Positions 18,628-26,268 of a DNA stretch of 36,933 nucleotides are shown here, piece by piece. Each line of letters opens with the position of its first letter. Position 1 is the stretch's first letter. This DNA comes from Silicimonas sp. (GTDB taxonomy: Bacteria > Pseudomonadota > Alphaproteobacteria > Rhodobacterales > Rhodobacteraceae), in the NCBI GenBank assembly GCA_022819605.1, contig JAJEGW010000038.1:1-36933 (forward strand), written 5' to 3'. The notes under the pieces were generated by a model. That model had not been told where the DNA came from and did not search any database. It saw only the letters and a program-made list of their open reading frames with translations. The position numbers and the translations under genes are program-made.

Positions 18628-19460
18628 CGTCCAGAGATAGAATTCCCCTTGCCGGCGTGATCGGCTCACCAGTCGCTCATTCGAAATCGCCGCGGATTTT
18701 TCGACACTGGCTGACTCGCTTCGGCGTTCGAGGCCACTACATACCTATGGACGTTGCCGAAAACGACCTGGAAGCGGCTATCCGCGCACTTCCAAAGCTC
18801 GGATTTGTCGGTGTCAACGTTACGATTCCGCATAAGGAACGTGTGCTTGAGATCGCGGACCTGGTTACTGAACGGGCGGAATTGACCGGCTCCGCGAACA
18901 CATTGACTTTTCGGGATGATGGCATGGTCCATGCGGACAGCACGGACGGTTGCGGCTTCATGGAAAACCTGCGCAGCAACGCGGCCGAATGGAATCCCGC
19001 GCAGGGCCCGGCCGCCATTCTTGGTGCAGGAGGGGCCGCGCGGGCCGTAATCGCTTCGCTCCTGAATGCGGGCGTCGAGGAGATCAGGCTGTCAAACCGC
19101 ACGCGCACACGAAGCGAGAACCTGAGGCGGGAATTCGGAGCCAGGGTCCGCGTTCATGACTGGAGCGAGGCCGGGGACATGTTGACGGGAGCGAAGACGG
19201 TTGTGAACGCGACGTCACTCGGCATGGCTGGCAATGACGAGCTTTCAGTGCCGCTCGGCGCGCTTTCCGGCGACGCAGTCGTCACCGACTTGGTATACGT
19301 GCCGCTTGAAACCGAGTTTCTTGCGCAGGCGCGCCGCACTGGATGCCAGACGGTTGATGGTCTCGGGATGCTGCTTTTCCAGGCCGCACCAGGTTTCGAG
19401 AGCTGGTTTGGGATCAGGCCGCATGTTGACGACCAGTTGCGGCAGGCCGTTCTTTCGTGA
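18624..19460 (+). CDS. aroE: Shikimate dehydrogenase (NADP+)
   Basis: AroE reduces 3-dehydroshikimate to shikimate in the chorismate pathway. SKSPRIF (20-26) binds shikimate, the catalytic pair is Lys71 in NVTIPHKE and Asp108 in DSTDGCGF, and GAGGAARA (134-141) is the NADP loop followed by NRTRTRSE, typical of phosphate recognition. Length 278 is normal. Starts by ATGA overlap with maf and ends by GTGA overlap with coaE. Confidence 0.96.
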   Translation: MTSRDRIPLAGVIGSPVAHSKSPRIFRHWLTRFGVRGHYIPMDVAENDLEAAIRALPKLGFVGVNVTIPHKERVLEIADLVTERAELTGSANTLTFRDDGMVHADSTDGCGFMENLRSNAAEWNPAQGPAAILGAGGAARAVIASLLNAGVEEIRLSNRTRTRSENLRREFGARVRVHDWSEAGDMLTGAKTVVNATSLGMAGNDELSVPLGALSGDAVVTDLVYVPLETEFLAQARRTGCQTVDGLGMLLFQAAPGFESWFGIRPHVDDQLRQAVLS

Positions 19461-20089
19461 CCCGTCCGACGGTCATCGGGCTCACCGGGTCCATAGGCAT
19501 GGGCAAGACAACCACGGCCAGAATTTTCGGGCAGGCCGGGATCCCGACCTGGGACGCAGATTCTGCAGTACATCGTCTTTACGCCAAAGGCGGCGCGGCA
19601 GTGGACCTCATTGAAGCCCTCAATCCTGACGTGATCCGCGACGGCGCGGTTGATCGGTCAGCGCTTTCCGACTGGATAGCCCGGGACAATTTCGCCTTGG
19701 ACGGGATCGAGGGCATCGTTCACCCGCTTGTGCGCGATGACCGCGACAAGTTCATTCGGGAAGCCGTGTCGCAGGTTGTGCTTGTCGACATTCCCCTTCT
19801 ATTCGAGACCGGTGCAGAGGGAGACGTGGACATCGTCATCGTCGTGTCAGCGCCGGAAGACTCGCAGCGCCGCCGAGTCCTGGCTCGCCCAGGGTGGACG
19901 GAAGAGAAATTCGAGCAGATCAAGGCCCGGCAGGTTCCAGACGCCGAAAAGCGGCGCCGCGCCGACTATGTGATCGAAACGGCCACCCTTGAAGCAACGC
20001 GCGAGTCTGTCCATGATGTGCTCGAGCAGATCAAGACCAGGCGGGCGAATGAAGGAAATTGTCCTCGATACCGAGACGACGGGGCTTGA
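19457..20089 (+). CDS. coaE: Dephospho-CoA kinase
   Basis: CoaE phosphorylates dephospho-CoA, the last step in coenzyme A synthesis. Walker A GSIGMGKT is at residues 11-18, followed by WDADSAVHRLY and the lid and HPLVR segment. The start is GTG within the aroE stop (GTGA). The last 14 codons overlap the next gene, dnaQ; the end NEGNCPRYRDDGA therefore looks like a read-through extension beyond the usual family end rather than a conserved part. Confidence 0.95.
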   Translation: MTRPTVIGLTGSIGMGKTTTARIFGQAGIPTWDADSAVHRLYAKGGAAVDLIEALNPDVIRDGAVDRSALSDWIARDNFALDGIEGIVHPLVRDDRDKFIREAVSQVVLVDIPLLFETGAEGDVDIVIVVSAPEDSQRRRVLARPGWTEEKFEQIKARQVPDAEKRRRADYVIETATLEATRESVHDVLEQIKTRRANEGNCPRYRDDGA

Positions 20090-20741
20090 TCCGGATTCAG
20101 GTGATCGCATCGTCGAGATCGGCGCGGTGGAGCTGCTCGGACACGTGCCGACGGGAAACACCTATCACAAATACATAAATCCGGAGCGCGAGGTACCCAA
20201 AGAGGCCGTCGATGTGCATGGCCTCACTGAGGAATTTCTGCGCGACAAGCCGATTTTCGGTGCAATTGCGCAGGATTTCCTGGCGTTCATCGGTGATGCA
20301 AAGCTGGTCATCCATAATGCGGCATTCGACATGAAGTTTCTCAACGCGGAACTCCGTTGGCTGGGGCTTCCCCAGATCGATGAGGGACGAGCGATCGACA
20401 CGCTCGAAATCGCCCGAAGGAGATTCCCGGGCTCACCCGCGTCACTGGATGCCCTGTGTCGACGCTTTGGAATCGACAATTCAAGCCGGACCCTGCACGG
20501 AGCATTGCTTGATAGCGAGATCCTGGCCGAAACCTATCTCGAGCTGATAGGTGGCAGGCAACCGGACCTGCTGCTGGCAGCCAAGGGCGGAGAAACGCCA
20601 GCGACCGAAGCGGGCGAGCAGTGGCGACCCGGGCCACGCCCCGCCCCCCTGGGGTCACGTGTGACGCCTGAAGAGGAAAAGGCCCACGCGGAACTCGTCG
20701 CCAGGCTGGGCGAGAATTCGGTTTGGCAACGCTTCAGTTAG
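20049..20741 (+). CDS. dnaQ: DNA polymerase III epsilon subunit (proofreading exonuclease)
   Basis: DnaQ is the 3'-5' proofreading subunit of the replicative polymerase. Asp7 and Glu9 in LDTETTG form Exo I; IHNAAFDMKFLNAEL is Exo II; the Exo III region contains the LHGALLDSEILAETYLEL segment with the His and Asp needed for metal-dependent catalysis. After residue about 175 comes a variable linker and the polymerase-binding tail ending ENSVWQRF. ATG 20049 gives 230 residues with the expected start; it lies 41 bases inside coaE. Its stop overlaps the secB end by 8 bases tail to tail. Confidence 0.95.
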   Translation: MKEIVLDTETTGLDPDSGDRIVEIGAVELLGHVPTGNTYHKYINPEREVPKEAVDVHGLTEEFLRDKPIFGAIAQDFLAFIGDAKLVIHNAAFDMKFLNAELRWLGLPQIDEGRAIDTLEIARRRFPGSPASLDALCRRFGIDNSSRTLHGALLDSEILAETYLELIGGRQPDLLLAAKGGETPATEAGEQWRPGPRPAPLGSRVTPEEEKAHAELVARLGENSVWQRFS

Positions 20742-21246
20742 CCGGCGTTTCCGCGTCTTCTTTCTCTTTCTTGGCTTGGTCCTGGTGCTGCTTGAGCCGC
20801 TCCCTGTAGAGCGTGACAAAATCTATGGCGTCCAGGTTCAGCGGCGGGAACCCCCCGTCGCGGGTGATGTCGCTGACGATCCTACGCACGAAGGGAAACA
20901 TCATCCGCGGGCATTCGATCATCAGGAACGGATGCAGCTGTTCGCCAGCGATGTTCTTGATCTGGAATAGTCCGATGTACTCGAGTTCCAGCAGGAACAG
21001 GACATCGTCTTGGTTCTTGTTCTTCGAAGTTATGCTGTACTTGGACGCAACCTCGAATTGGTCGTCGTCGCCAATCTTCCTCGAATCGAGTGAGACCTGT
21101 ACCTGAAATTCCGGCTGAATTGCCGCACTAACGGGCTTTCGCGTTACAATGTTCTCGAATGACAGATCGCGAATGTACTGCCCGAGAACCTTCATTTGCG
21201 GAACCTGTGGCTCCTGCGGTGCCGAACCGTTGTTTTTCTTGGTCAT
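20734..21246 (-). CDS. secB: Protein-export chaperone SecB
   Basis: SecB is a tetrameric chaperone that holds precursors unfolded and passes them to SecA. The 170-residue protein has the family core VLGQYIRDLSFENIV near residues 20-34, the LFLLELEYIGLFQIKNI strand region, and the conserved ECPRMMFPFVRRIVSDITRDGGFPPLNLDAIDF. The C-terminus is a charged, variable tail. It overlaps dnaQ tail to tail and follows fxsA by 41 bases on the same strand, so the two may share a transcript. Confidence 0.95.
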   Translation of the reverse strand: MTKKNNGSAPQEPQVPQMKVLGQYIRDLSFENIVTRKPVSAAIQPEFQVQVSLDSRKIGDDDQFEVASKYSITSKNKNQDDVLFLLELEYIGLFQIKNIAGEQLHPFLMIECPRMMFPFVRRIVSDITRDGGFPPLNLDAIDFVTLYRERLKQHQDQAKKEKEDAETPAN

Positions 21247-21287
21247 CTGGGGACTCCAATGGCAACCTGGAAGCCTGCGGCGTTCTA

Positions 21288-21758
21288 TCAGAACGTCCTG
21301 CGGCGCTCAATGCCGCGCCCATCCTGTGGCCCGTCCGAGAACTCCTCGAATTCTCCGTCAACGACGTCCGCGTCCGGCGGCCGAACGGAGGAGCCATAAG
21401 TGAAGCCGTGCACGACTATCCGATCCCTAAAAAAGCGGAAAGCGGCCCGCCTGACCGCCGGGACCATCAGGGAAAGCCCGATCGAGTCCGTAAGGAACCC
21501 GGGCGTCAGCAATAGTGCGCCAGAAAAGAGAACCATGGCTCCATGGGCAAGAGGTTCGGTCGGATCCTTCAGATCGCGAAGGCTGCCGCGCAGTTCGGTC
21601 AGGACCAAAAGGCCTTGGCTGCGCACAAGGACGGCCCCGAGTACCGCAGTCAGAATCACGATGACCAGCGTCAGTCCGAGGCCGATTGCCCCGCCGACCT
21701 GAATGAAAAGGGCGATTTCGCACAGCGGTACCGTCAGAAACAGCAAGAACAAGCGCAT
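21288..21758 (-). CDS. fxsA: FxsA family membrane protein
   Basis: FxsA is a small inner-membrane protein; in E. coli its overproduction relieves exclusion of phage T7 by the F factor, but its normal role is unknown. The 156-residue product has hydrophobic segments at about 2-20, 22-44 and 70-95, and the family pattern of a conserved N-terminal membrane pair. The tail is charged and ends acidic. I chose ATG 21758 because a perfect AAGGAGGT lies five bases in front of it; the frame is open further upstream without similarity. Divergent from the Tim44-like gene, upstream of secB. Confidence 0.88.
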   Translation of the reverse strand: MRLFLLFLTVPLCEIALFIQVGGAIGLGLTLVIVILTAVLGAVLVRSQGLLVLTELRGSLRDLKDPTEPLAHGAMVLFSGALLLTPGFLTDSIGLSLMVPAVRRAAFRFFRDRIVVHGFTYGSSVRPPDADVVDGEFEEFSDGPQDGRGIERRRTF

Positions 21759-21762
21759 ATGC

Positions 21763-21770
21763 ACCTCCTT
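21763..21770 (-). promoter_or_regulatory. Perfect Shine-Dalgarno that fixes the fxsA start
   Basis: Read on the minus strand this is AAGGAGGT at ideal distance from ATG 21758. It is the strongest ribosome-binding site noticed in the window and decides between several possible starts. Confidence 0.8.
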
Positions 21771-21861
21771 CATTGAAGGCATCAGGTGGACTCGGGCATC
21801 AACTCGCCCTACATATGTGCCCTGTCGACCGAAATCCAATTCCTTGTCGTTGCGAGGCCGA

Positions 21862-22515
21862 ATGAGTTCTTCAGTATTCCAGCTTCTTGTCCTAGCAGGC
21901 GTTGCCCTGTTCCTGATCTTCAAGCTGCGAAGCGTCTTGGGGACGAGGGGAGGGTTTGAGAAGCCTCCGATTGCAGGGGGCGGTGCCCGAACCCGCCCGG
22001 AATTCGATGTCATTGAGGGCGGACCGGACCCCGACATCACGGACTTTGTCGAGGACGGATCATCCAGCGCCAAGGCGCTGGCTGCAATGAAGGAGGCCGA
22101 ACCCGGTTTCATGGTCGCGACATTCTTGGAGGGCGCGAGAGAAGCTTTCGAGATGATTCTCATGGCATTTGAGAATGGCGACATCTCGGAAGTGGAAGAC
22201 CTGATTTCCGCCGAGATCTCAAACGCGTTCAATCCAATACTCCTTGACCGTCACGAGCGCCGGCTCACTGTCGAAGCGAGCCTGGTAGCAATTCGCGATG
22301 TCACGCTGAAGGAGGCGGTCTTCGATCCGGATTCCGGCTTGGCCGAACTGACGGTTCGCTTCGTCTGCGAACTGACCTCCGCGGTCAAGGATCACAGAGG
22401 CAAGGTCGTTGAAGGCGATCCGAACGAGATCAGGCGCCAGAAGCACGTCTGGACATTTGCCCGGCACATGGGTGCTCAAGACCCGAACTGGCAACTGATT
22501 GCCACGATGGAATGA
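21862..22515 (+). CDS. Tim44-like domain protein, membrane-anchored
   Basis: The 217-residue protein has one N-terminal membrane segment (about residues 5-20) and a C-terminal Tim44-like domain (about 80-215, with FLEGAREAFEMILMAFENGD and the final HVWTFARHMGAQDPNWQLIAT). Bacterial Tim44-like proteins sit in the inner membrane facing the cytoplasm; TimA of Caulobacter is an example, with a role in envelope proteins suspected but not settled. GAGG precedes the ATG. The stop overlaps the start of the next mini-ORF by ATGA. Confidence 0.9.
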   Translation: MSSSVFQLLVLAGVALFLIFKLRSVLGTRGGFEKPPIAGGGARTRPEFDVIEGGPDPDITDFVEDGSSSAKALAAMKEAEPGFMVATFLEGAREAFEMILMAFENGDISEVEDLISAEISNAFNPILLDRHERRLTVEASLVAIRDVTLKEAVFDPDSGLAELTVRFVCELTSAVKDHRGKVVEGDPNEIRRQKHVWTFARHMGAQDPNWQLIATME

Positions 22516-22649
22516 AGCGCCGCTCGGCCGCGATTTCACTTGAGCTGGCACGGCCGCCGGTTGCCAGAAGCCGCTCCGATGCGAGGCGACCCCTGAACAC
22601 AGGCGGAACGGTTCTTCCAGAGAACGCCGATCAGGCTGGCTGGCAATGA
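22512..22649 (+). pseudogene. 45-codon mini-ORF, probable remnant of mltA
   Basis: This frame has only 45 codons but starts by ATGA overlap with the Tim44-like gene and ends by ATGA overlap with smr, exactly the arrangement of a full gene in an operon. In many relatives the membrane-bound lytic transglycosylase gene mltA sits at this place. The C-terminal part, with RPLNTGGTVLPEN, loosely resembles the end of the MltA 3D domain (basic, then hydrophobic, then LLPE/K). None of the catalytic region is present. I infer a large in-frame deletion; a newly formed small protein is the alternative. Translation is likely since coupling signals are intact at both ends. Confidence 0.45.
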
Positions 22650-23221
22650 ACCGAAAGCCTCGCGTCCCTAGCCCGGAGGAAGAACGTCTTTGGCAACTCG
22701 TTGCAGAAGGCGCCAAGCCGCTCGACAAGGAGCGGGCAAGAAAGGTCCCGCAGGCCCCCCCCAAGAAACGACCCGGACAGGACGCAAGAGAGCCCTTCGA
22801 AATCCCGGATTTTCGCATCGGCGAGAAGTCCGCGCATGCACCTGCCGCGATGTCAGGCGTCGGGCGGCCAACGCTTCGCATGGATCAGAAGAAGTTCGCT
22901 CGCATGAAGCGTGGGAAGACCGCGCCGGATGCGCGCATCGATCTCCATGGCAAGACGGTTGCCGACGGAAGGGCCGCACTTGTTTCGTTTCTGCTCAATG
23001 CGCATGAAGAGGGGCACCGAACCGTTCTTGTGATCACAGGCAAGGGACGCGAGAGGAACGATGCCGGACCCATCCCGCAAAGGCGCGGAATCCTTCGCCA
23101 GCAGCTTCCGCGATGGATTTCTGGCCCACCGCTTGATCAGATTGTGCTTCAATGCATTGAAGCCCATCCGCGCCACGGCGGACCCGGGGCCTTCTATGTC
23201 TATCTTGCACGTCGCCGATAG
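22646..23221 (+). CDS. Smr/MutS2-type endonuclease domain protein
   Basis: The 191-residue protein has a basic N-terminal half and a C-terminal Smr domain with DLHGKTVADGRAAL (about 97-110), the ITGKGRER loop and GILRQQLPRWI, ending in HGGPGAFYVYLARR. Stand-alone Smr proteins have nicking nuclease activity in some cases and act in RNA or ribosome quality control in others; the target here is unknown. The start lies in ATGA overlap with the mini-ORF before it. It is convergent with hslU, with 44 bases between the stops that contain a palindrome. Confidence 0.9.
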   Translation: MNRKPRVPSPEEERLWQLVAEGAKPLDKERARKVPQAPPKKRPGQDAREPFEIPDFRIGEKSAHAPAAMSGVGRPTLRMDQKKFARMKRGKTAPDARIDLHGKTVADGRAALVSFLLNAHEEGHRTVLVITGKGRERNDAGPIPQRRGILRQQLPRWISGPPLDQIVLQCIEAHPRHGGPGAFYVYLARRR

Positions 23222-23232
23222 GGCGCCGATTC

Positions 23233-23250
23233 ATTTTGTGATCACGAAAT
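23233..23250. other. Palindrome between smr and hslU
   Basis: ATTTTGTGATCACGAAAT is an 18-base palindrome with one imperfect pair, without a loop and without a T-tract. It is more like a dimeric regulator site (FNR/CRP-like core TGTGATCACG) than a terminator, but it lies between two convergent stops where a promoter is not expected. Confidence 0.35.
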
Positions 23251-23265
23251 GGATGAGTGCGGCGT

Positions 23266-24576
23266 TCAGAGAATGTAGCGGCTCATGTCGGAACCCTTCA
23301 TGAGTTCCCCGAGGTGCTCCTCCACAAACTCGGCGTTTATCGTGACCGAGGTACCGGGCTGGTCAGGAGCTGCAAATGACAGGTCCTCGAAGACGCGTTC
23401 GAGAACCGTGTAGAGACGCCGTGCGCCGATATCTTCAACGGACTGGTTCACGTCCGCCGCAATACGGGCCAAGGCGGCAATTCCGTCGTCGCTGAACGAC
23501 ACGTCCACCTCTTCCGTTGCCATCAGCGCGGAATATTGTCGTGTCAGTGCGTTGTCGGTTTCGGTCAGGATCCGGACAAAGTCCTCTTCCGTGAGCGCAC
23601 GCAAGCTGACGCGGATCGGCAGGCGGCCCTGGAGTTCGGGCAAGAGGTCGGACGGCTTCGCAACGTGAAACGCGCCGGACGCGATGAACAGGATGTGGTC
23701 CGTTTTTACAGGACCGTGTCTGGTGGAAACGGTCGTTCCCTCGATGAGCGGAAGGAGATCCCGCTGTACGCCTTCGCGAGAAACGTCTGCCCCCCGTGTT
23801 TCCGAGCGCGCCGTGACCTTGTCGATCTCGTCAAGGAAGACGATTCCGTCGTCCTCGACCGCACGAAGCGCCTGCCTGGCAATCGCTTCATCATCCAGCA
23901 ACCTGTCCCCCTCTTCACCGACCAGAACATCATAGGACTGTGCCACCGTCATCGACTTCTTCACCTTGCGATCACCAAAGCCCTTGCCGAAAATGCTGCC
24001 AAGATCGATGGCGAGACCGCCCTGTCCAGGCGGCAGCCCGGGAATCTCCATGCCGGAGAAAGGACTTGACTGGTCCTGAACCTCCAGTTCGATCTCCGTG
24101 TCGTCCAGTTCGCCGCTCCTGAGCTTCTTGCGGAACATTTCGCGTGTTTGTTCGCGCGCGCCCTCCCCGGTGATCGCGTCGAGCACGCGATCTTCTGCCG
24201 CGCGCCGCGCCGTCTCCTTGACCTCGCTGCGCATGTGCTCCCGCGTCATGTTTATGGACGCCTCAACCAGGTCCCGGACAATCTGCTCCACGTCCCGGCC
24301 CACATAGCCGACTTCCGTGAACTTCGTGGCCTCGACCTTCAGAAACGGCGCTTTCGCGAGCCGCGCCAAGCGGCGGGAAATCTCGGTCTTTCCGACACCT
24401 GTCGGGCCGATCATCAGTATGTTCTTTGGATAGACTTCGTCGCGAATGTCGTCGGCCAGCCGCCGCCGCCGCCACCGGTTCCTGAGCGCAACGGCCACGG
24501 CGCGCTTTGCGTCCTTCTGTCCCACAATGAAACGGTCTAGTTCCGAAACGATTTCCCTGGGCGTAAGGTCAGTCAT
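23266..24576 (-). CDS. hslU: ATP-dependent protease ATPase subunit HslU
   Basis: HslU unfolds substrates and feeds them to the HslV peptidase. Walker A GPTGVGKT is at residues 57-64, the family-specific IVGQ...[15 protein letters not shown] lies near the start, the inserted I domain covers about 110-240, and Walker B FLDEIDK follows. The C-terminal SRYIL tail, which docks into HslV and activates it, is intact. AAGGA is in front of the ATG. An alphaproteobacterial-type heat-shock promoter lies just upstream. Unusually, hslV is not adjacent: a gene on the other strand sits between them, so hslU is transcribed separately. Confidence 0.97.
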   Translation of the reverse strand: MTDLTPREIVSELDRFIVGQKDAKRAVAVALRNRWRRRRLADDIRDEVYPKNILMIGPTGVGKTEISRRLARLAKAPFLKVEATKFTEVGYVGRDVEQIVRDLVEASINMTREHMRSEVKETARRAAEDRVLDAITGEGAREQTREMFRKKLRSGELDDTEIELEVQDQSSPFSGMEIPGLPPGQGGLAIDLGSIFGKGFGDRKVKKSMTVAQSYDVLVGEEGDRLLDDEAIARQALRAVEDDGIVFLDEIDKVTARSETRGADVSREGVQRDLLPLIEGTTVSTRHGPVKTDHILFIASGAFHVAKPSDLLPELQGRLPIRVSLRALTEEDFVRILTETDNALTRQYSALMATEEVDVSFSDDGIAALARIAADVNQSVEDIGARRLYTVLERVFEDLSFAAPDQPGTSVTINAEFVEEHLGELMKGSDMSRYIL

Positions 24577-24599
24577 GGGCGATCCTTGGGCAAGTCCCG

Positions 24600-24630
24600 C
24601 CTATCTAGGATTGTTACAGGGAAACGCAAG
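24600..24630 (-). promoter_or_regulatory. Candidate heat-shock (sigma-32) promoter for hslU
   Basis: On the minus strand CTTG is followed by exactly 17 bases and then CCTAGATAGG. The heat-shock promoter pattern described for Alphaproteobacteria is CTTG-N17/18-CYTATNTNNG; only one base of the -10 differs. A start about 17 bases before the hslU ATG would result. Confidence 0.55.
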
Positions 24631-24733
24631 CAGATCACGGAACATGACGTTGACGTTGTCCATGATGACAGGGACGCCACTCCATGCAATCTGACCCATG
24701 GACCAATTCCTGAATGCGAGGAGACAAGACATC

Positions 24734-25105
24734 ATGATCGATCGCCGCACTTTTCTGGCTTCGCTCCCGGCCACAGGCCTGAGCTTTGGTCTGGCATGGG
24801 CCCAGAGCGCCCGCACCGGAATGTTCTCAGGCCGCTCGAACCACGACACGACAGGCACCGCAATCTTGGAAGGCAGGACACTGACGCTCGGCGACGACTT
24901 CGTTCTGGACCGCGCTCCCGATCCGATCGTGGGTCTTGGGCGCGATGGAAAGTGGGATCCGAACACCTTTATGGGCGAGCTCATGGAGAAGCGGGGACGG
25001 CAGGTCTACACCTTGCCGGACGGCATAAATGCGGCAGACTACAACGAGGCATATATCTGGTGTCGAGCTGCGGACGTCCCGCTCGGAATCGCGCCGCTGA
25101 GCTGA
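24734..25105 (+). CDS. Exported DM13-domain protein
   Basis: The 123-residue product begins with DRRTFLASLPATGLSFGLAWA, a twin-arginine-type signal with an AXA cleavage site near residue 23. The rest fits one DM13 domain: a HDTTGTA start, DDFVLDRAPD in the middle and the end VYTLPDGINAADYNEAYIWC, with Cys110 in the IWC motif that the family is known for. DM13 domains are proposed to take part in electron transfer through that cysteine, with little direct proof. GAGGAG is placed 10 bases before the chosen ATG; an earlier ATG (24698) would weaken the signal peptide. It lies opposite in direction between hslU and hslV, which suggests insertion. Confidence 0.82.
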   Translation: MIDRRTFLASLPATGLSFGLAWAQSARTGMFSGRSNHDTTGTAILEGRTLTLGDDFVLDRAPDPIVGLGRDGKWDPNTFMGELMEKRGRQVYTLPDGINAADYNEAYIWCRAADVPLGIAPLS

Positions 25106-25183
25106 GTTCGGTTGCGCGGCGGCTGATCCGGAAGCACTCGGACGCCTTGAATCGGGATTGCGGCAGGCGTTGCCCGGCGTCCC

Positions 25184-25732
25184 CTAAATCACTTCAACCG
25201 TCAGGTTGCCGTTGGTGTAGACACATATGTCTGCCGCGATAGCCATCGCCTTTCGCGCAATCTCTTCGGCACCGAGATCGCTGTCCATCAGCGCCCGGGC
25301 CGCAGCGACCGCATAATTTCCGCCCGAGCCGATGGCTGCAACGTCGTGCTCGGGTTCGAGCACGTCGCCAGCGCCAGTGACCACGTAGAGCGCCGATCCG
25401 TCAGTTACGATCAGCATCGCTTCGAGCTTTTGCAGGAACTTGTCCGTCCGCCAATCCTTGGCAAGATCAACGCAAGCCCGCTGCAACCTGCCCGGCGCCG
25501 CCTCGAGCTTCGCTTCCAGCCGCTCCAGGAGGGTGAACGCATCTGCCGTCGAGCCGGCGAATCCGGCAACCACTTCATGACCGCCGGGACTCATCCGGCG
25601 CACCTTCGTCGCCGATCCCTTGATCACGGTCTCGCCCAGGCTCACTTGCCCGTCGCCGGCAACGACAACATTGCCGTCCTTCCTGACACCGATGATCGTG
25701 GTGCCGTGCCAGCCAGGGTTTCGGTGCGTCAT
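25184..25732 (-). CDS. hslV: ATP-dependent protease peptidase subunit HslV
   Basis: HslV is the threonine peptidase that forms the HslUV protease. After a short propeptide ending WHG, the catalytic Thr opens [19 protein letters not shown] and [12 protein letters not shown] follow, and the C-terminus ends NGNLTVEVI, as usual. Length 182 is normal. I chose ATG 25732 with TAGGAGGAG in front; the frame stays open far upstream across non-coding DNA without similarity. The gap to trxA on the same strand is 161 bases and may carry its promoter, but I found no heat-shock-type match there. Confidence 0.96.
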   Translation of the reverse strand: MTHRNPGWHGTTIIGVRKDGNVVVAGDGQVSLGETVIKGSATKVRRMSPGGHEVVAGFAGSTADAFTLLERLEAKLEAAPGRLQRACVDLAKDWRTDKFLQKLEAMLIVTDGSALYVVTGAGDVLEPEHDVAAIGSGGNYAVAAARALMDSDLGAEEIARKAMAIAADICVYTNGNLTVEVI

Positions 25733-25893
25733 CACTCTCCTCCTATCCCGCAAGGGCGCATGGGCGTCGGAGCCGCGGCTTGAGAGCCGATGCAATTGCG
25801 CCGGACTTCCTCGGGATCCCTTCACATGATGCCACGCAATTCGTTCTCCTGCTGGGGAACTGGGCGGAGCGGCGATGCCCGCAGCGCCCGGAC

Positions 25894-26214
25894 TCAGATC
25901 GAATCGTCGATCCAGCTCTTCAGGACGGACTTTGTCGCCGCGCCCATCTTGTTGGAGACGACCTCGCCGTCCTTGAACAGGAAAAGGGACGGGATGTTCC
26001 GAACCCCAAGTTCTGCCGCCGCATTCGGGTGCAGGTCCACGTTCACCTTGGCAATCTTGACGGACGCGCCGTATTCGTCGGAAAGTTCCTCCAGGGCGGG
26101 ACCGATGGCCTTGCAGGGGCCGCACCATTCAGCCCAGAAATCCACGACAACCGGAACGCCCGACTTCAGGACTTCGGCATCGAACGTGTCATCAGTGACG
26201 GCTACTGTTCCCAT
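25894..26214 (-). CDS. trxA: Thioredoxin
   Basis: Thioredoxin 1 reduces disulfides of many cytoplasmic enzymes, including MsrA-type reductases. The active site WCGPC is at residues 31-35 (counting from the chosen start), after FWAE, and the cis-Pro loop is in [10 protein letters not shown] chose the second of two in-frame ATGs, because AAGGA is 8 bases in front of it while the first ATG has no room for a ribosome-binding site; this gives the 106 residues usual in the order. It follows addA on the same strand after 54 bases, a common arrangement in Rhodobacterales. Confidence 0.95.
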   Translation of the reverse strand: MGTVAVTDDTFDAEVLKSGVPVVVDFWAEWCGPCKAIGPALEELSDEYGASVKIAKVNVDLHPNAAAELGVRNIPSLFLFKDGEVVSNKMGAATKSVLKSWIDDSI

Positions 26215-26268
26215 GGAATCCATCCTTGTCTGGTCAGGCCACGAAACTAGGAACGCTTGAGCGGAAGG

